From assembly GCA_030447725.1 (NCBI GenBank), contig JAUJOQ010000003.1:169408-233407 (forward strand): 64,000 nt of DNA. The letters run 5' to 3'. A program made the position numbers and the translations under genes. The stretch comes from Thermoleophilaceae bacterium. GTDB taxonomy: Bacteria; Actinomycetota; Thermoleophilia; Solirubrobacterales; Thermoleophilaceae. Shown in pieces: positions 62,639 to 64,000 of the stretch. The notes under the pieces are model-generated. The model worked only from the letters and a program-made list of their open reading frames with translations. It had not been told where the DNA came from and did not search any database. Every line of letters starts with the position of its first letter. The first letter of the stretch is position 1.

Positions 62639-63325
62639 GTGCTGGGGCTGCTCTACGACGTGCACGGCAACCTGCCGGCGCTTGAGGCGGTGCTGGCAGA
62701 CGCCGAGGGCACGGGGGTTGACCGGTGGCTGCTGGGAGGCGACTACGCCCTCTTCGGCGCCTGGCCTGCCGAGACCGTGGCCCGGCTGCGGGGACTGGAT
62801 GCCGGCTGGATCCGCGGCAACGGCGAGCGGTGGACCGCATCGCCCGACGAGGCTCCGGAGGCGGTACGCGGCGCCATCGAGCGCAACCGCGAGCTGCTGG
62901 GCGAGACCCTCGTGGCGGAGCTGGCCGCGCTACCCGAGTCGTCGAGCGACGGCGACACCCTGTTCTGCCACGGCTCGCCGTCCTCCGACGTGCGCAGCTT
63001 CCGGCCCGAGCCCGCCGACGACGAGCCCGAGCTGCTGGCCGGGTTGCCCGCGGGAGTCGGGCGGCTGGTGTTCGGCCACACCCATCTCGCGTTCCGCCGG
63101 CAGACCGCCGGCGGCGTCGAGCTGGTGAATCCCGGCAGCGTCGGCATGCCCTTCGACGGCGACCCCCGCGCCGCCTACGCCGTCGAGGAAAGCGACGGGT
63201 CGCTGGTGCACCACCGGGTCGCCTACGACCACCATGCGAGCGCCGCCGCCGTGCGTGAGCGCCTGGGCGACGCGGGGGAGGCGCCGGCCCGGCGCATCGA
63301 GCGCGCGAGTGCCGACGCCTCATAG
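62639..63325 (+). CDS. calcineurin-like metallophosphoesterase (YfcE/MJ0936 type)
   Basis: 228 residues, GTG start. The dinuclear metal motifs run in order: LLYDVHGNLPALEAVL (D-x-H), LLGGDYALFG (G-D), GWIRGNGERW (G-N-x-E in place of G-N-H-D), LFCHGSP (H) and VFGHTHLAF (G-H-x-H). The product ends normally with a Gly-Ser-V-G-(M)P motif (NPGSVGMPFDGDPRA). It is a phosphodiesterase of unknown substrate. 48 bases before the DUF47 gene. Confidence 0.88.
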   Translation: MLGLLYDVHGNLPALEAVLADAEGTGVDRWLLGGDYALFGAWPAETVARLRGLDAGWIRGNGERWTASPDEAPEAVRGAIERNRELLGETLVAELAALPESSSDGDTLFCHGSPSSDVRSFRPEPADDEPELLAGLPAGVGRLVFGHTHLAFRRQTAGGVELVNPGSVGMPFDGDPRAAYAVEESDGSLVHHRVAYDHHASAAAVRERLGDAGEAPARRIERASADAS

Positions 63326-63332
63326 AGGCGGC

Positions 63333-63349
63333 CTTTACACGTCTTTACA
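63333..63349 (+). promoter_or_regulatory. direct repeat ctttaca, candidate operator or PHO-like box
   Basis: ctttaca occurs at 63333-63339 and 63343-63349, a 10-bp period on one face of the helix, 24 bases before the DUF47 start. Response regulators such as PhoB/PhoP bind such spaced 7-mers. It could also be promoter sequence. Confidence 0.35.
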
Positions 63350-63373
63350 AGTTGGTAGCGTCGCGGCCCGCGC

Positions 63374-64000
63374 GTGCGTCTCTCCGGCCTCATAGCCCCT
63401 CGCGACCGCGAGTTCTTCGACCTCTTCGAGGAAGCTGGCGGCAACATCCTGCGCGCGGCGGACCTGCTCGACCAGATGCTGCGCAACTTCCCGGAGCACG
63501 GCGGCGACCTGGCCCGCGACATCCTCATCTGCGAGCAGGACGGCGACCGGATCACGCACGACATCATCCGGCGCCTCAACGAGACCTTCGTCACCCCCAT
63601 CGACCGTGAGGACATCTACGAGCTGGCGTCGGCGCTCGACGACATCGTGGACTACACGGAAGAGGTGGCGGACTACCTCGGCCTCTACAAGATCGAGGCG
63701 CCGATGGAGCAGTCCCAGCGCCTGGCGCACATACTGCTCGAGTGCACGCGCCAGATCGCGGACGCGATGCCCCGCCTGCGCGGCTTCAAGGACCTCAGCC
63801 ACCACACCATCGAGATCAACCGGCTAGAGAACGACGGTGACCGAGTCACACGGGAGGCCATCGCCGCGCTGTTCGACAACGGCATCGACCCGATGGTCGT
63901 GATTCGCTGGAAGGACATCTATGAGCGCCTCGAGGCCGCGATCGACTCCACCGAGCGGGTTGCCAACATCCTCGAAGGCATCGTGATCAAGAACTCCTGA
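63374..64000 (+). CDS. DUF47 PhoU-like phosphate transport regulator
   Basis: 208 residues, GTG start, TGA at the last bases of the window. The all-helical PhoU-like repeat has DREFFDLFEEAGGNILRAAD, E-x-x-x-D metal-cluster motifs in CEQDGDRITHDIIRRLNETF and NRLENDGDRVTREAIAALFD, and TPIDREDIYELASALDDIVD. DUF47 proteins usually pair with a PIT-family phosphate permease, probably just beyond the window. They are thought to adjust its activity. Confidence 0.92.
   Translation: MRLSGLIAPRDREFFDLFEEAGGNILRAADLLDQMLRNFPEHGGDLARDILICEQDGDRITHDIIRRLNETFVTPIDREDIYELASALDDIVDYTEEVADYLGLYKIEAPMEQSQRLAHILLECTRQIADAMPRLRGFKDLSHHTIEINRLENDGDRVTREAIAALFDNGIDPMVVIRWKDIYERLEAAIDSTERVANILEGIVIKNS

Overview
The window is about 64 kb of very GC-rich DNA with frequent GTG and TTG starts. 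Its gene content fits a Thermoleophilia-like (Solirubrobacterales/Gaiellales) actinobacterium. The signs are a DUF1707 protein with repeated MGG motifs, a GTP-type PEP carboxykinase, secreted RTX-like and delta-60 repeat proteins, a DUF427 double-domain protein and a PIT-associated DUF47 regulator. The taxon is inferred from protein style only.

Layout. (1) 1-10.9 kb is chromosomal: a DUF1707 protein cut by the window edge, pyrE, a VOC protein, inorganic pyrophosphatase, a tyrosyl-tRNA synthetase lacking its C-terminal domain, several decayed genes (HAD, YdeI-like, GNAT) and an IS1182-like element. (2) 10.99-44.55 kb is bounded by a 44-bp direct repeat made of the 3' part of tRNA-Gly(GCC). Its left end carries a MobF/TraI-type relaxase-helicase. 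Its right end carries a truncated tyrosine integrase beside the intact tRNA. Inside is a patchwork of decayed fragments (CtaG, PutA, RecD, DUF4326, LigD, LexA-like, ParA, a Fic/antitoxin pair), a lone 5S rRNA, an IS110 element, small zinc-ribbon proteins and, at 34-44 kb, a likely defence island. That island holds two proteins with PD-(D/E)XK-like signatures, a GIY-YIG-like protein and a reverse transcriptase of the abortive-infection (UG/DRT, AbiA-like) type. The RT gene is split by two IS21 insertions, each with a perfect 5-bp target duplication. (3) 44.6-50.1 kb is chromosomal: epoxide-hydrolase-like protein, pckG, sugar dehydrogenase, cupin remnant, DUF427. (4) 50.18-57.63 kb is a second integrative element, in tRNA-Cys(GCA), bounded by 33-bp repeats. 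It has a tyrosine integrase, a RelA/SpoT-domain protein, a zinc-ribbon protein with a broken partner gene, an IS21 copy identical in protein sequence to one in the first island, a membrane protein and an HUH-type replication protein. (5) 57.7-64 kb is chromosomal: lipoprotein, acs, sulfatase, tRNA-Val, metallophosphoesterase and a DUF47 phosphate-transport regulator.

How it works together. The two elements follow the same plan: tRNA 3'-end integration, integrase beside the tRNA, and a transfer or replication enzyme at the far end. Both look immobilised, by integrase truncation and by an integrase frameshift respectively. Many reading frames are broken by one-base indels, several at C/G runs and some in housekeeping genes (pckG, the sugar dehydrogenase). 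Part of this apparent decay may therefore be assembly error. The IS21-split RT, the fused fragments and the internal deletions cannot be explained that way.
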